Below are positions 53,724 through 62,004 of a DNA stretch of 64,000 nucleotides, one piece after another. The stretch lies in the NCBI RefSeq assembly GCF_007096635.1, contig NZ_VKAA01000013.1, positions 112,446 to 176,445 on the forward strand, read 5' to 3'. The notes beneath the pieces were generated by a model. It worked only from the letters and a program-made list of their open reading frames with translations. It was not told where the DNA came from and made no database searches. Positions within the stretch are counted from its first letter, which is position 1; each line of letters begins with the position of its first letter. The translations under genes were made by a program, and so were the position numbers. This stretch comes from Mycolicibacterium sp. 018/SC-01/001. GTDB lineage: Bacteria; Actinomycetota; Actinomycetes; Mycobacteriales; Mycobacteriaceae.

Positions 53724-54803
53724 CTATGGCGACGATATGACGCTGCCGCCAGAGCCAAAAATGCTGATTGGAATGGTGCTATCACTGACGATATTCCAAC
53801 GAGACTCAGATAGAACTCGGAAATCGAGATCTCGGGCAGCCCGCGATACGCCCTCATAATCAACTTCTTTGACATCGTGGACGCGACGTGAACTAGCCAA
53901 TGACGCTTCGAAAGCATATCGGATCGCGTTAACGATGTCCCGACCATCGTCGGCGGCAGAGAAAGTGAACTCTATATGGTATGGGTCGTAAATCGACAGA
54001 TGCACCAACATCGTCCGAAAGGTTGGGTCGTCGACTTCAAGCCATATACGGCGTGGATTGATTGTTCGGTTCCGAAACATGAGTCCGAAGTGCCACAGAA
54101 TGCCCGGAGCGCGGTCTAATTCGGGTGGGACCTCGGGTAGCCACGGTCGCTTGCTGACTTCGAAAGTGATGTTTGCTTCGTACTGCGTTTCGGCATGCTG
54201 TATCAGATAAGCTCGTGGGTGCTTTCTATGGATCCAAGCGTCAGTGACGGGGTCTGAGTGACCATCTCTTGCTGGTGTATACCGCCGCGTGTACGCGGCG
54301 AGCGCAGTGAAGGCTCCACGTTCGAGGTCGCGAAGTGTCTGTTCGATCCGGCGCAGATCATCCGAATGCGGCTTTCTCAAGTGCATGATTCGGTGGCGGA
54401 TTTTTTGGAGTTCATCTTGTCGCCCGTTCCACGCATTCAAGTCAATCAAACTGTCTTGGAATTTAAACCAATGCGTCGCAATGAGATCGAGCAGCTTTTT
54501 CGAATCGAGATAAGCCAAGGGGTTATCGACGTCTGGGCTGTGCATATGCCGCAGCTGATTTGCATCCTGGGACTGCCGGTATGTTGAATCAACGTGGGTC
54601 GACCACTGGACGCCGAAAGCTGCGCGAAATTCGACGTAGATCAGATCTCGTAGCCATGTTTCTAGTTGCCACCAGCGTGCGTACAACGCCAGCGACCTTC
54701 CGCCCATGACTTCCGGGACCGTCGATCGGAGCGCCAGCTCCGATTCGGGGTCTAGCCAGTTGTCTGCCTCATGGGCCACAGTCTCGCTCCTCCCTTGCCC
54801 CAT
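53724..54803 (-). CDS. HEPN-domain protein (Swt1-like)
   Basis: Protein of 359 residues from ATG 54803 (MGQGRSETVAHEADNW). Residues 40-160 are helical with YARWWQLETWLRDLIYVEFR and the HEPN signature R136-x4-H141 (IRHRIMHLRKP), the usual RNase active site. The rest (200-359) has a mixed fold and is not recognised. Residues encoded upstream to 54935 are open but look non-coding, except for a few Cys. HEPN proteins are frequent RNase effectors in abortive defence and toxin systems. Confidence 0.65.
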   Translation of the reverse strand: MGQGRSETVAHEADNWLDPESELALRSTVPEVMGGRSLALYARWWQLETWLRDLIYVEFRAAFGVQWSTHVDSTYRQSQDANQLRHMHSPDVDNPLAYLDSKKLLDLIATHWFKFQDSLIDLNAWNGRQDELQKIRHRIMHLRKPHSDDLRRIEQTLRDLERGAFTALAAYTRRYTPARDGHSDPVTDAWIHRKHPRAYLIQHAETQYEANITFEVSKRPWLPEVPPELDRAPGILWHFGLMFRNRTINPRRIWLEVDDPTFRTMLVHLSIYDPYHIEFTFSAADDGRDIVNAIRYAFEASLASSRRVHDVKEVDYEGVSRAARDLDFRVLSESRWNIVSDSTIPISIFGSGGSVISSP

Positions 54804-55198
54804 CTCCGCTTTCAGTCCGGCCAGGGCAAGTCTGCCGCACAGAGATCCTGTTGCGCCCCACTCGGCGGAGTCGCAGAAGGTACACACCCGCGAACACGTA
54901 GTTTCTTTCCATCGGACGGTCGGACCGCACAGCACTGCTGCCAGTCGATTACTTTCCGCCGCGGTGTCGAGGAAGGCCGGTATTCCTGCACGGGTGAACC
55001 CAATTTCGACGATGGAGAACGGCGCACGATCTGGTCTGCACGCCGACTCCGCGCTAGGTGGGGTAGGAACCTTCGAACAGTGCCCAGGTGCAGCACGCCG
55101 ACGGCCGCGAGCTCTGCGGCGCTGAGGTGCTGAGGTGCTGCTCCAAAACGATCACATTCGGGACAGTCGGCGACGCCGTAGTGAGCGAGGAGATCTCC
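54804..55198. other. Intergenic stretch upstream of the HEPN gene
   Basis: About 395 bases with no convincing gene. The minus-strand frame of the HEPN gene stays open to 54935 and could add 44 residues containing several Cys. The plus-strand frames look non-coding. The promoter of the HEPN gene should lie here. Confidence 0.45.
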
Positions 55199-55327
55199 TG
55201 GGATCGTTGTCAGTGGACATTCCAAGCGGGCGTGCCATCGACGTACCGTAGTTATCCGATTGATCTTGGGCAGCCGCGGCCGATGTTTCCCCTCGGGCAG
55301 CCACAGCAGCACATCCTCCCTGAGTGA
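55199..55327 (+). pseudogene. Damaged copy of the small secreted Cys-rich protein gene
   Basis: The 3' half closely repeats 50277-50401: both encode WDRCQWTFQAGVPSTYR and end in PMFPLGQPQQHI. One of the conserved Cys is changed (YRSYPID against YRCYPVD). Upstream of the shared part the signal peptide and first Cys pairs are missing or out of frame. It is best read as a truncated duplicate left by rearrangement in the island. Confidence 0.75.
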
Positions 55328-55433
55328 GTCCAGTGAGGACTGAACCGGATCGGCTCAGCGGAGCAGCTACTGTCCGCGCATACTCCCGAAATCGGCGCGT
55401 GACGTATCTCACACCCTGGGTGAGCCTCTGATT

Positions 55434-55473
55434 GCGCAGCTCAGGTGATAGACAACTGAGCAACAAGCTGCGC
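55434..55473 (+). promoter_or_regulatory. Overlapping inverted repeats upstream of the membrane/deformylase operon
   Basis: GCGCAGCT (55434-55441) pairs with AGCTGCGC (55466-55473). GCTCAG (55439-55444) pairs with CTGAGC (55456-55461). The two can be formed alternatively or partly nested. They lie 30 bp upstream of the start at 55503 and after the RBS-free leader, so they could be an operator or a leader-RNA switch. No promoter boxes are convincing. Confidence 0.5.
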
Positions 55474-55502
55474 GATTGCAGACGTGAAGTAGGGGGCGGA
55501 CA

Positions 55503-56318
55503 ATGGCGGGCGTCGCCGATAAGATCAATGATCTGTTTTCGCGAGTAGTGAACTCGCTAATAACGATTTCAGTGTCTGCTTTGGTTGGCGGAATAGGAGC
55601 AGCCTTAGTATTTCTCTGGCGGAATGCCGTTCTATCGCTTGCGATCGGAATCGGGCTAGCAGTCTTTGGGGTCATCCTGGTCGCAGGTTGGGTCATTATG
55701 GTTATTTATCGCAAAAAGAAGCTAATGTATGTTAGTTACCCATCGCCGGGTTTCCACGCGGAAGTTGTAAAGAAAACCATTTCTTATTCGATCGATGAAA
55801 ATGGTGCTCTGACCTTTAAACGTGAAGTGGAGCTCAAAGCCCTGGTAGACAATGTTGCCAACTACACCGATCGCTTCCTTTGGACTGGCAATGCTGCCAG
55901 CTTTCCGAGGCCAGGGAGGAATGTCTCCGAAGTGCGCGAGAACAAAAGAGCGGGCATCTGGACCTATTATGACGCGGTCCTCGACAAGGTGCTACGGCGC
56001 GGTGAAAAGCTTAGCATCTCCGTCGCGTGGCCGAAGATCGATCGCGCCTACGAGAGCCGCCCCTTTGTCTCCACCAGCACTGAGGAACCCACTGACACGG
56101 TCATCTTTGACGTGAGTATTCCTTCAAAATATCGCAAGAATGACAAGTTAGTTCTGGAAGAAATGCGAAGCATTGAGTCCATCACACCGTTTAAGACCAC
56201 AGATGGTGAGTTCCATGAGGACCGTTACAGGATAGAAATAGCAGCCCGCCCCTACGCTCACTATCGAATAAGTTGGAAGTGGTCTGATAATCTGCCGACC
56301 CACGGAGCAGATCTGTGA
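55503..56318 (+). CDS. Two-helix membrane protein with large cytoplasmic domain
   Basis: Protein of 271 residues. Two hydrophobic helices (about 18-38 and 44-68) are followed by a basic stop (IYRKKKLM). The domain of about 200 residues that follows is rich in beta strands (KKTISYSIDENGALTFKREVELKAL; FLWTGNAASFPRPGRNV). AGGGGG lies before the ATG. It precedes a peptide deformylase homologue by 7 bp in the same operon. No family is recognised. Codon use is more AT-rich than in the core genome, suggesting transfer. Confidence 0.7.
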   Translation: MAGVADKINDLFSRVVNSLITISVSALVGGIGAALVFLWRNAVLSLAIGIGLAVFGVILVAGWVIMVIYRKKKLMYVSYPSPGFHAEVVKKTISYSIDENGALTFKREVELKALVDNVANYTDRFLWTGNAASFPRPGRNVSEVRENKRAGIWTYYDAVLDKVLRRGEKLSISVAWPKIDRAYESRPFVSTSTEEPTDTVIFDVSIPSKYRKNDKLVLEEMRSIESITPFKTTDGEFHEDRYRIEIAARPYAHYRISWKWSDNLPTHGADL

Positions 56319-56325
56319 GGGCACT

Positions 56326-56841
56326 GTGAAGAAGCAGATACTGCAGTGGTCGCAGACTGCCGGTTCCGAGCACCCGTTGCGTCAGCATGCCATTCCGGTC
56401 GATCACAGCAACCTGGACGAGACGGTGCAGGTTGCTTCGGATCTAATCGACACCATGGAAGCGCAGCCGCTAGCTGTTGGACTTGCGGCGAACCAGATCG
56501 GGTCGCCGTTGAACGTTGCCGTGATCAAGCTTGTTAACTCTGAATCCCCGCAGATACTTGTGATGGTCAACCCACAGGTTCTTTCTCAGAGCGGTAAGAA
56601 GGATAGGAAGCGCGAGTCCTGCATGTCCGTTTGGGGCCTGACGGGCGATGTCGAGCGCCGGTACAAAGTCAACATTGCCTACGCCGACCTGGATCTGATG
56701 CAGCACGAGCGCACCTTCTCGGGCTTCGAGGCGCGGATCGCGCAGCACGAGGTTGACCATCTGAACGGCGTGCTCTATGTCGATCACTTAGGCTCGGGCG
56801 AATTGCGACCAACCGACATTTTCGAGTCTTACGAGCCATAG
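56326..56841 (+). CDS. Peptide deformylase homologue in the island
   Basis: Protein of 171 residues with all three deformylase motifs: GLAANQ (52-57), ESCMS with Cys99 (97-101) and HEVDH (141-145), so the metal site (Cys99, His141, His145) is complete. The host must have its own chromosomal def gene, so this is an extra copy. GTG 56326 follows a GAGGG ribosome site. Pairing with a membrane protein inside a defence-like region is unusual. It could remove formyl groups from host or phage proteins, or replace an inhibited enzyme. Confidence 0.85.
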   Translation: MKKQILQWSQTAGSEHPLRQHAIPVDHSNLDETVQVASDLIDTMEAQPLAVGLAANQIGSPLNVAVIKLVNSESPQILVMVNPQVLSQSGKKDRKRESCMSVWGLTGDVERRYKVNIAYADLDLMQHERTFSGFEARIAQHEVDHLNGVLYVDHLGSGELRPTDIFESYEP

Positions 56842-56951
56842 GTATGCTAGATCTAGACGTCTAGCTTGCTTAATCGTTAGTATTGTGGTACCAGCGCTTG
56901 TCGGAGAGGGAGACATGGACGGATAGATGTGAACCAAACGCCGCGTATGGC

Positions 56952-57003
56952 GCAATAGGAAGGGGTGGAGCCGCGTTCGTTGGGCTCCACCCCTTCCTAT
57001 TGC
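56952..57003. terminator. Perfect 21-bp inverted repeat after the deformylase gene
   Basis: Two exactly complementary 21-base arms (56952-56972 and 56983-57003) flank a 10-base loop. The arms start GCAATAGGAAGGGG. It lies 110 bp after the deformylase stop with no T-tract, so it may be a terminator, a small structured RNA, or the end of a mobile segment. A shorter palindromic element (GCTAGA 56846-56851 with TCTAGC 56860-56865) lies between. Confidence 0.6.
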
Positions 57004-57078
57004 ACCCCTGTAGCAAAAGGGATCACATCTGAGACGCCTCGCGACGATCTCGTCCGCAAGTAGATCCGTTAAGTCGAC

Positions 57079-57144
57079 GTGTCTCGAAAGTTCGTCTCGA
57101 AATTAAGTGTTTCAATAGTCGTGACTAGAGCATTTATGAGACAC
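57079..57144. promoter_or_regulatory. Candidate res (resolution) site of the serine recombinase
   Basis: GTGTCTC (57079-57085) and GAGACAC (57138-57144) are inverted ends. Between them GTCTCGAAA occurs twice (57081 and 57095), with a further GTTTCAA at 57119. Serine resolvases bind paired inverted subsites of this size immediately upstream of their gene. The position, 8 bp before the recombinase start, supports this, but the subsites cannot be fixed by eye. Confidence 0.45.
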
Positions 57145-57151
57145 TCGATGG

Positions 57152-57739
57152 GTGACCGCCTCTACCACTACCACCGGAACCCGCATCGGCTACACCCGTG
57201 TCTCGACCATCGCCCAGACCCTCGATCAGCAGAACGAAGCACTGCAGGCAGCGGGAGTAAAGAAGGTCTTCTCCGATGTGATGTCGGGGGCTCGGGACGA
57301 CCGCCCCGGTCTGGCTGATCTCATGGCCTACGTCCGCGACGGCGACACTGTGGTGGTGTGGAAGCTGGACCGACTCGGTCGCAACATGCTGCACATCCTG
57401 CAGACCGTCCGGGAGCTGACCACACGAGGCGTCACCCTGGTATCGGTTACAGATGGCATCGACTCGTCGACTCCGGCGGGCCGGATGATGATCGGCGTCC
57501 TCGGTTCGCTGGCCGAGTACGAGCGCGAGCTGATCCAGGAGCGCACTGCGCTCAAGCGGGCGGCATCCAGGGACAGCGGCACCCAGTTCGGGCGACCCCG
57601 CAAAGTCAACGATGCCGACCACATCGCCACCGCCAAGCGGATGAAGGCAGACGGGCACACCGCCAAGGACATCGCGAAGTATCTGGGGGTCAGCCGGGCC
57701 ACGTTATACCGGTATCTCTCGGATGATGCGACCCATTAA
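57152..57739 (+). CDS. Serine recombinase (resolvase/invertase type)
   Basis: Small serine recombinase of 195 residues. The catalytic Ser18 lies in IGYTRVST; GRNMLHILQTVREL and GRMMIGVLGSLAEYEREL carry the conserved Arg and helix E; a Hin-type helix-turn-helix ends the protein (AKDIAKYLGVSRATLYRYL). GTG 57152 is the start. No transposase is near it, so it is either part of a decayed Tn3-like element or a resolvase of the island itself. Confidence 0.93.
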   Translation: MTASTTTTGTRIGYTRVSTIAQTLDQQNEALQAAGVKKVFSDVMSGARDDRPGLADLMAYVRDGDTVVVWKLDRLGRNMLHILQTVRELTTRGVTLVSVTDGIDSSTPAGRMMIGVLGSLAEYERELIQERTALKRAASRDSGTQFGRPRKVNDADHIATAKRMKADGHTAKDIAKYLGVSRATLYRYLSDDATH

Positions 57740-57848
57740 CCGACCACCTCACAGCAACTCCCCAAATATGTAGCAAATTCAGCGTATCTTCGTTCCTGTT
57801 GCTCGCCATGGGGGGCCTGCATCGATCATGGTTCGAGAGGGTCTGGTG

Positions 57849-58544
57849 ATGCTTAGATTTACGGTGGTTGTTGCCGCAGTCGTCGGCGTTTTGCTGTTCT
57901 TCGGCGCGTCGCCTTCGATGGCCAGCCCGTCGAATGGCTCGTTGCTCGTCCCGAACGACGTTTCACCGGGCAACTACTGGGCTTCACCCACCAACTCCGT
58001 CGGTGGCTATGTCGAAGTCTGTGCGGACTACACCTGCGACGTCGGCGAAGGGATGATCGAGAATTACATCGTGAAGGGGCGAACCATGATCGTCGTTCCA
58101 TATGCCGCCAGGATGGTCAATGTCCGAAACGCATCGCTGTCGCCGGTCAGCATCGCACCTCCCCAGCCGCCACCCATCGCGTCACCCCAACCGCCTTCGC
58201 CAGGGTCAATCGGTGGGGATCTCAACCTAAGCATTCCAATGTCGCGCCCCGCCTGCGACGGGACGGGCATCGTCGTCCTGGGCTCAGTGACGACTCCTGG
58301 CCAATACGCGGAAGGCGTCCAACATCTGCTGAATGCGAACCCTGGCGCTTCCTACCTGCGGACCGATCAGTCGTGTCCGTCTCTGCGCCGCGCAACAGCC
58401 GATGGAAATCCGATCTATGCCGTGTATCGGGTGGCGGGCAGATCCCAGGCTGCCGTTTGCGAAGCCGTGGCTACGTCAGGTGGAGGCGCGTACGGCAGGT
58501 GGCTCAGTACGAACCTTCCGCCCGATCACAAAATCACTTGTTAG
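57849..58544 (+). CDS. Secreted protein with kinase-type sensor domain
   Basis: Protein of 231 residues with a signal peptide (MLRFTVVVAAVVGVLLFFGA to SMASPS). A first beta-rich domain (residues 30-95, VPNDVSPGNYWASP) is followed by a Pro linker. The C-terminal domain (ACDGTGIVVLGSVTTPGQY; YLRTDQSCPSLRRATADGNPIYAVYR) resembles the extracytoplasmic domain found at the end of some mycobacterial Ser/Thr kinases. Here it is a free secreted protein. Function unknown. Confidence 0.75.
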   Translation: MLRFTVVVAAVVGVLLFFGASPSMASPSNGSLLVPNDVSPGNYWASPTNSVGGYVEVCADYTCDVGEGMIENYIVKGRTMIVVPYAARMVNVRNASLSPVSIAPPQPPPIASPQPPSPGSIGGDLNLSIPMSRPACDGTGIVVLGSVTTPGQYAEGVQHLLNANPGASYLRTDQSCPSLRRATADGNPIYAVYRVAGRSQAAVCEAVATSGGGAYGRWLSTNLPPDHKITC

Positions 58545-58623
58545 GAAGCTAGGCGCATCTTTGGACCAGTAGCGAGATTGCAATGAGCGTCAGCAAATTG
58601 AGACCGCTTGTCAAAGTGACTAC

Positions 58624-59445
58624 ATGAACGAAAGTCAGCCAGACGGAGACCGACGGAGCTTCATCAGCCGTCGCCGCGCATTCAATCTTATCGGCGGCGC
58701 AGGTTTAGTTGCTCTTCTCGGCGCATGTGCAAGCAAGAGAGCACCAGGGGTCACCCCTGATTCCAGCTCAAGCATGAGTGCCAGCCTCGTTGCAACGACC
58801 GATCCCCAGCCCAGCCCGCCAACTGATCAAGCGACTGCCTCAGTCACCCCGACCGGCGTCGCAAAGTCGATGCTGTGCCGCGAAGCTTGGGGTGCGCGTG
58901 CTGCTCTTCCAGGCGGAACGCCGCAGGTCCCCAGCCAGATCACAATTCATCACTCCGCCGTTACGCTCGGCGACAACCGCAACGCACCGGAACGCATCCG
59001 TGCGGACCAGCGGTATCACCAGGACTCGCAGGGCTGGATTGACATCGCTTACCACATCGGAATTGACCTCCAGGGAAACATCTATCAGCTACGCGATCCC
59101 GAGATAGAAGGAGACACCGCCACGAGCTATGACCCGGCAGGGCATTTACTGATTCTTTGCGAAGGCAATTTCGACCAAGAGGAGGTTACAGAACAACTTA
59201 TTGAGAGCGTCGCCGTAGCATGCGCCTGGGGCGTCAATCGCTACGCTATTTCTCCCGACCTGATTGCGGGTCACAGGGACTTTGCGGCGACGTCGTGTCC
59301 GGGAGCTAACCTCTACACCCGCATCACGTCCGGAGAAGTCAGGCGTCGCGTGGAGACTCTGGTTGCCTCTGGGGCGGGAAATCTGCAGCTCATCTGCGGA
59401 CCCGAAGCCGTCGCCATGGTCGAAGCGATCGAGGCTGGCGGCTGA
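58624..59445 (+). CDS. Lipoprotein N-acetylmuramoyl-L-alanine amidase (PGRP type)
   Basis: Protein of 273 residues. A twin-arginine-like start (SRRRAFNLIGGAGLVALLGAC) ends in a lipobox with Cys35. After a Ser/Pro/Thr linker, an Amidase_2/PGRP domain follows: LCREAWGARAALPGG, ITIHHSAV (zinc His), YHIGIDLQGNIYQLRD, GHRDFAATSCPG (second His and Cys ligand). It should cleave the glycan-peptide bond of peptidoglycan at the cell surface. Confidence 0.88.
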   Translation: MNESQPDGDRRSFISRRRAFNLIGGAGLVALLGACASKRAPGVTPDSSSSMSASLVATTDPQPSPPTDQATASVTPTGVAKSMLCREAWGARAALPGGTPQVPSQITIHHSAVTLGDNRNAPERIRADQRYHQDSQGWIDIAYHIGIDLQGNIYQLRDPEIEGDTATSYDPAGHLLILCEGNFDQEEVTEQLIESVAVACAWGVNRYAISPDLIAGHRDFAATSCPGANLYTRITSGEVRRRVETLVASGAGNLQLICGPEAVAMVEAIEAGG

Positions 59446-59582
59446 CACCCTGCCCTCTAAATCTCGTTTAGAACATTGGGGCCAGTGTCGATCCTTGCTT
59501 GCTGGACTACGCGCTCCATTCAATAATCAGTCTGACGGATGACTGTGTTGCTTGGGTTTCCTTGTGCTCAATGCTGAAGATG

Positions 59583-60389
59583 TCAGCGAAAGTCGCTGTC
59601 GCGTGCTAATTGGATCTGATTCTTGATTTCTCTGTAGGCCATTACTCGAGCCATTACGCCATCTGCCGCCGAACCCGTAATCGTCGTGTCTGGAGTTGCC
59701 TCAATCCCGTAAAGCATGGCGCTCAACTGACCGTGCAACTCTGCGCGTTGCTCAGCAGTCCGAGCGTCTTTCCGTTCGTCCTCCAGTGATTTGTCGATGA
59801 GAGTCGCCTCTGCAGCGCACCTCTCGATCAATGCCACACGTTCACCTGCAGCCGATTCAAGACGACCAATTGTCTGCATTGCCTCAGCTAGAAGCTTGCG
59901 GTCATCTTCGCTAGGGTCGTCGAGCGACGCTAATTTCTCCGCGACATGGCGCAGACTGTGCGCCCTCTTGAAATTCTCCGTGATTGCTGTGATGTCAGCA
60001 GTGAAGTCGACGTCCCCGAGCCAACCGTCGCGAGCTGCTTCCGAGGCGACTAGTCGTCGCACTGAAGCCAGAGTCGATTCAACGAATGCGGCATTCTCCT
60101 GCCCGAGATCTCTAATGCGTTGCTGCTTGGCCTTGAGGGCTCTAGCTCGGCGTTCCCGCTTTGCCGCAGCTTCTCGGGATTTTCGCTCCGCTCTCAGCCG
60201 CTCATCTGCTGCAGCTTGCGCTTTTCTATGAGAGTTGATCCCCCAAACTGTCACACCAATCAAGAACGCAGCCACGGCGAGCGCGCCTAGAAAGATCCAC
60301 ACTTCTTTGGGGACGAGCGCAATCAGAACGAAGATGACGACGATCAGACCGCCGATTCCCTTGCCTAAATCGTCTGAGCCCTTACTCAT
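59583..60389 (-). CDS. Two-helix membrane protein with coiled coil
   Basis: Protein of 268 residues. Two N-terminal membrane helices (about 13-26 and 30-50) are followed by a long charged coiled coil (SHRKAQAAADERLRAERKSR; RRARALKAKQQRIRDL), then helices up to the end. No catalytic motif is seen. The gene stands alone on the minus strand between the amidase and the small secreted genes. Function unknown. Confidence 0.72.
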   Translation of the reverse strand: MSKGSDDLGKGIGGLIVVIFVLIALVPKEVWIFLGALAVAAFLIGVTVWGINSHRKAQAAADERLRAERKSREAAAKRERRARALKAKQQRIRDLGQENAAFVESTLASVRRLVASEAARDGWLGDVDFTADITAITENFKRAHSLRHVAEKLASLDDPSEDDRKLLAEAMQTIGRLESAAGERVALIERCAAEATLIDKSLEDERKDARTAEQRAELHGQLSAMLYGIEATPDTTITGSAADGVMARVMAYREIKNQIQLARDSDFR

Positions 60390-60511
60390 GATTCATGGGG
60401 CGTGCAGGTGCGGCGTACCCACGCAACGTGCTTTTCAGCTTCTGACGCCGCCGCCCGCCACCTGATCTTCTGAGGCTCGCAACCTGACGTCGACGCACTC
60501 CTCCGGCAAGC

Positions 60512-60805
60512 TCACTGACCATGGCAGGTGACCTCCCACCGCCCGTTCAAGCCTGACCATTGCGTCTCTCCGACGTTGTCGATGAGGCGGACGGCTTCGG
60601 TCTCAGACATGTTGAACTGCTGCGTCAGCCACGCGACGGCCTCGTCGATCTCGAATGGCATCTCGCCATTGCTCCGATCAAGATGCCGCTGGTTCTCAGC
60701 ACAGAACGCCTCACCAGGTGTCTGGGCGCTAGCGAGCGGTATGGAACAGAGAGCTATGAAGAGAGCCAGTGCGGCTGCGCTTGAATGCGTTCGCATTGAT
60801 GGCAT
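60512..60805 (-). CDS. Small secreted protein
   Basis: Protein of 97 residues; ATG 60805 has AAGGAG 5 bases upstream. Signal peptide ending near LASAQ, then two Cys (AFCAENQ and EVTCHGQ) around a helical core (EIDEAVAWLTQQFNMSETEAVRLIDNVGE). It lies 9 bp after the next upstream gene, forming a three-gene operon of secreted proteins (61362 to 60512). Confidence 0.75.
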   Translation of the reverse strand: MPSMRTHSSAAALALFIALCSIPLASAQTPGEAFCAENQRHLDRSNGEMPFEIDEAVAWLTQQFNMSETEAVRLIDNVGETQWSGLNGRWEVTCHGQ

Positions 60806-60814
60806 GGCGACTCC

Positions 60815-61093
60815 TTAGCAATTGTGGAGGGCGATGTCCTTGCCGACATAGGGGTCATAACCGCGACTGACCACATAGTCCGCCACAGACCTCACACAGT
60901 TGCTCGCGTCACTAGTTGTGACAATGTCGGCGACCATGGCACAGGTCGCGTCACGGTAGGTGCCCACGTGGTGGACTTCCTGAGGGACGAGCAAGTTTCC
61001 GAGTTCGCAGTATCCGTCCGCACGCGCTGTCGGAGTCGTCACCAGTATCGGAACGAATAGGACTGCGGCGGCTATTGCAATGGCCTTGATCAT
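60815..61093 (-). CDS. Small secreted Cys-containing protein
   Basis: Protein of 92 residues with signal peptide MIKAIAIAAAVLFVPILVTTPTARA and four Cys in the mature part (YCELG, ATCAMV, NCVRSVA, LHNC). The ATG overlaps the stop of the upstream gene (ATGA). The layout resembles DUF732-type secreted proteins but is not a clear match. Confidence 0.72.
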   Translation of the reverse strand: MIKAIAIAAAVLFVPILVTTPTARADGYCELGNLLVPQEVHHVGTYRDATCAMVADIVTTSDASNCVRSVADYVVSRGYDPYVGKDIALHNC

Positions 61094-61362
61094 CAGAAGT
61101 TCTCGTCGTAGACGCAGTTTCCAGGAATGCGCATCTCAGATACGACCTGCAGAGCTTGCTGGCTTGTAACTGCGTAACGATTCGCGAGGTTATCGATGAT
61201 CTGACCGTCCGACCATCCCAGCAGGATGTCCTCACACGCATTCGTAGTGATCTCGCTGTCGTGATACGGCGTGATGTCAGCGTTAGCGGCAGCCGGAAAG
61301 CTCAACCCGACGACCATCATCAACCCTGCGACACACAGTCCAAGTTTGAGACATTTCTTCAT
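61093..61362 (-). CDS. Small secreted DUF732-like protein
   Basis: Protein of 89 residues from ATG 61362, with GGGGGGC directly upstream; the in-frame start at 61392 is less likely. Signal peptide MKKCLKLGLCVAGLMMVVGL to ANA, then two Cys (TNACEDILLG and GNCVYDENF) around helices (SDGQIIDNLANRYAVTSQQALQVVSEM). It is the first gene of the operon with the next two. Function unknown. Confidence 0.75.
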   Translation of the reverse strand: MKKCLKLGLCVAGLMMVVGLSFPAAANADITPYHDSEITTNACEDILLGWSDGQIIDNLANRYAVTSQQALQVVSEMRIPGNCVYDENF

Positions 61363-61558
61363 AAGCCCCCCGCCTTTCGGTCGGTTCTTCATCGTCGTTC
61401 AGCTTCGCGCATAGACTTTCTGGCGACACTGCTCGGGTCGTTGTACGCCCCTCCCGCGTCGACTGCATTCGCGATTGCTGGGAGAAGGAACACGCCGGAC
61501 AGGATGCGGCAGGCGGCGGTAGCCAAAACCGAGTAAGCGCGGTAGCCGCATCAGGGAT

Positions 61559-61753
61559 TTAGCCCTCGCAAGCAATGCCGTCATTGTCGCGATCACCGGC
61601 GGCCCAGTAGTCGGGGTCGCTTTGCGGAATGTTCCACCGACCGTCTTGATGTGCTTCGGTGCAGTTCGCGTACTTCCCGCTCGCAGCGGCCACAGGCATG
61701 CCACCGACAGCGGCTGCCGCGATGACGGCGGCGATTACAACGGTACGAATCAT
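61559..61753 (-). CDS. Secreted excalibur calcium-binding domain protein
   Basis: Protein of 64 residues from ATG 61753, preceded by GGGGG. Signal peptide MIRTVVIAAVIAAAAVGG to AAAS, then an excalibur domain: YANCTEAHQDGRWNIPQSD with DRDNDGIACEG, the Asp-rich loop that binds calcium and two conserved Cys. Such domains occur in surface proteins and nuclease-like proteins; here there is nothing else attached. Confidence 0.85.
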   Translation of the reverse strand: MIRTVVIAAVIAAAAVGGMPVAAASGKYANCTEAHQDGRWNIPQSDPDYWAAGDRDNDGIACEG

Positions 61754-62004
61754 GTTTCCCCCAAGAGATGAAATCTTTACCTGCTCCCCGAGCTGGCAAA
61801 AGAGTAGAGCCTCGGGCAGCATAAGGCATTTCGCTTACTCACATGTGGTTTCAAGGACATTCGGTTCGGCAGGTACCAAGATCGCAAACTAGCTTCCCCT
61901 CCCAACGGGACACACCGCCCGGTAGCTGCCGCCTAAAGCAACAGTGGCTCGCGGTCGCCGCAACCTCAACCGAGTTGGCACAATTCTTGGCTAGATTGCC
62001 GGAT

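Noticed and set aside
54706..55125. Plus-strand frame of 139 codons opposite the HEPN gene start
   Set aside because: Antisense to the HEPN gene and upstream region; Ser/Arg/Ala-rich without motifs.
56983..56992. Second attachment site, because the sequence contains GCTCCACC as at the ssrA end
   Set aside because: Only about 8 bases match, and they belong to the perfect inverted repeat 56952-57003.
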